Positions 4,492-5,508 of a stretch of DNA of 5,508 nucleotides are shown piece after piece. The notes under the pieces were generated by a model. The model saw only the letters and a program-made list of their open reading frames with translations, searched no databases and had not been told where the DNA came from. The translations under genes and the position numbers were made by a program. Location of the stretch: the NCBI GenBank assembly GCA_018648985.1, contig JABGOT010000132.1:1-5508 (forward strand), written 5' to 3'. Within the stretch, counting starts at the first letter, position 1, and each line of letters begins with the position of its first letter. The stretch comes from Candidatus Ruthturnera sp. (GTDB taxonomy: Bacteria > Pseudomonadota > Gammaproteobacteria > PS1 > Pseudothioglobaceae).

Positions 4492-5508
4492 TCAGAAGTC
4501 TTTGGTGGGAATATCGTTAGCTTCTAACCAAATTCTGAATTTTGTTTGGATTTCTTCTATGGTTTTTTGATTATCCGCTTCAAAACGCAATACTAGGCAT
4601 GGCGTAGTGTTAGAAGGGCGGACCAAGCCCCAGCCGTTAGGATAATCTACACGTACACCATCAATCGTGGTGATCTCAGCACCTTCAAAATTGACATTTG
4701 TAGCAAGCTTGTCCATGGCTTTAAATTGGTCGCCTTGCTCGTCAAAGTGAATATTGATTTCTGGTGTATTGATGCTATCGGGTAAATCGGCAAAAACCTC
4801 GGCGCAAGTTTTGTTGGTTTTTGACATAATTTCTAATAATCTTGCGCCGGTGTACAGAGCATCATCAAACCCGTACCAGCGTTCTTTAAAGAAAATATGG
4901 CCACTCATTTCACCACCAAGGGCAGCACCGGTTTCTTTAAGCTTAGCCTTAATAAAGCTATGCCCAGTGCGTGACATGATTGGATCGCCGCCATGCTCGG
5001 CAATGTCTTTAGGTAATAGGGAAGAGCACTTAACATCAAAAACAATTTTGGCACCTTTATTGCGTTCAAGGATATCTCTTGAATATAAAATCATTTGGCG
5101 ATCTGCCCAAATAACATTACCTTTATTGTCAATTAAGCCGAGTCGATCGCCATCGCCATCAAAGGCAAAACCCATATCTGCGCCGGTATCTTTAACTTCT
5201 TGAATGATATCAACGAGATTTTTTGGTTTAGATGGATCGGGGTGATGGTTAGGGAAAGTGCCATCAACTAAACAAAATAGTTTGGTAACGTTGGCGCCAA
5301 GCTGCTCGAATAATTTAGGTGCAATATTACCAGCCACACCGTTACCTGCGTCGACAACAATGTTTAGCGGTTTATCAATCTTGATGTCTGATTTAATGCG
5401 ATCAATATAGTCTTGCTCGATATCAACTTTGGTTGAAGTGCCATGACCTGTATTAAAGTCATTATTAACAATACGTTGGTAGAGTTCTTGAATGCGATCA
5501 CCTGAGAG
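4492..5508 (-). CDS. algC: Phosphomannomutase/phosphoglucomutase, AlgC type (N-terminus outside window)
   Basis: This alpha-D-phosphohexomutase interconverts hexose 6-phosphate and 1-phosphate (mannose and/or glucose), supplying sugar nucleotides for lipopolysaccharide, exopolysaccharide or glycogen. The frame stays open to the window edge, beginning L-S-G-D-R-I-Q-E-L-Y, and gives 338 residues. AlgC of Pseudomonas has about 463, so roughly 125 are missing, including the phospho-serine loop. Visible parts are V-V-D-A-G-N-G-V-A-G-N-I-A-P of domain 2 (around 5361-5320), the metal-binding loop D-G-D-G-D-R (5160-5143), the sugar-specificity loop G-E-M-S-G-H (4914-4897), and the phosphate-binding loop R-P-S-N-T-T-P (4620-4600) in domain 4. 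Also AlgC-like are V-D-G-x-F-P-N-H-H-P-D-P and I-D-G-V-R-V-D-Y-P-x-G-W-G-L-V-R. A GTG at 5337 could be mistaken for a start, but it encodes an internal valine of domain 2. The symbol manB is equally usable; substrate preference is not decidable here. Confidence 0.95.
   Translation of the reverse strand, partial: LSGDRIQELYQRIVNNDFNTGHGTSTKVDIEQDYIDRIKSDIKIDKPLNIVVDAGNGVAGNIAPKLFEQLGANVTKLFCLVDGTFPNHHPDPSKPKNLVDIIQEVKDTGADMGFAFDGDGDRLGLIDNKGNVIWADRQMILYSRDILERNKGAKIVFDVKCSSLLPKDIAEHGGDPIMSRTGHSFIKAKLKETGAALGGEMSGHIFFKERWYGFDDALYTGARLLEIMSKTNKTCAEVFADLPDSINTPEINIHFDEQGDQFKAMDKLATNVNFEGAEITTIDGVRVDYPNGWGLVRPSNTTPCLVLRFEADNQKTIEEIQTKFRIWLEANDIPTKDF

Noticed and set aside
4754..5203. 149-residue open frame on the plus strand inside the phosphohexomutase gene
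   Set aside because: It is antisense to well-conserved motifs of the real gene, Ser/Pro/Leu-rich, with no domain or start signal.
4492..5337. Phosphohexomutase gene starting at GTG 5337
   Set aside because: The frame continues open with family-typical sequence to 5508. The GTG is an internal valine in the A-G-N-G-V-A-G motif.

Overview
This is an AT-rich bacterial chromosome segment of housekeeping genes. The protein sequences look gammaproteobacterial: a short-form HPF close to the enterobacterial type and an AlgC-type phosphohexomutase. The AT-rich, compact style would suit a marine or symbiotic sulfur-oxidising lineage of the SUP05/Thioglobus kind. That placement is an impression from protein similarity and composition, not shown by any marker gene here.

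Left part, minus strand (1-1587): the start of ornithine carbamoyltransferase (argF, running off the left edge), 14 bases downstream of a complete acetylornithine aminotransferase (argD). The two form an arginine-biosynthesis operon. Upstream of argD is a rho-independent terminator. It ends a separate single-gene unit encoding a 67-residue acidic protein that I do not recognise, which has an excellent ribosome binding site and a consensus -10 element.

Middle, plus strand (1750-4374): diverging from the small gene are hpf (ribosome hibernation factor), mgtE (CBS-gated Mg2+ channel/transporter) and an RluA-family pseudouridine synthase. The three genes are closely spaced, with a modest hairpin between hpf and mgtE. 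The hpf-mgtE pair resembles a collapsed version of the rpoN-hpf-ptsN-rapZ-npr-mgtE cluster of other gammaproteobacteria. The synthase gene is visibly more AT-rich than mgtE.

Right part, minus strand (4492-5508): the C-terminal 338 residues of a phosphomannomutase/phosphoglucomutase (AlgC/ManB type), convergent with the pseudouridine synthase. The 117-base gap between them holds hairpins that probably serve as a two-way terminator.

No mobile element, CRISPR array, tRNA, rRNA or defence gene is visible, and I see no clear evidence of an undescribed system. The item most worth following up is the 67-residue orphan gene at 1384-1587.
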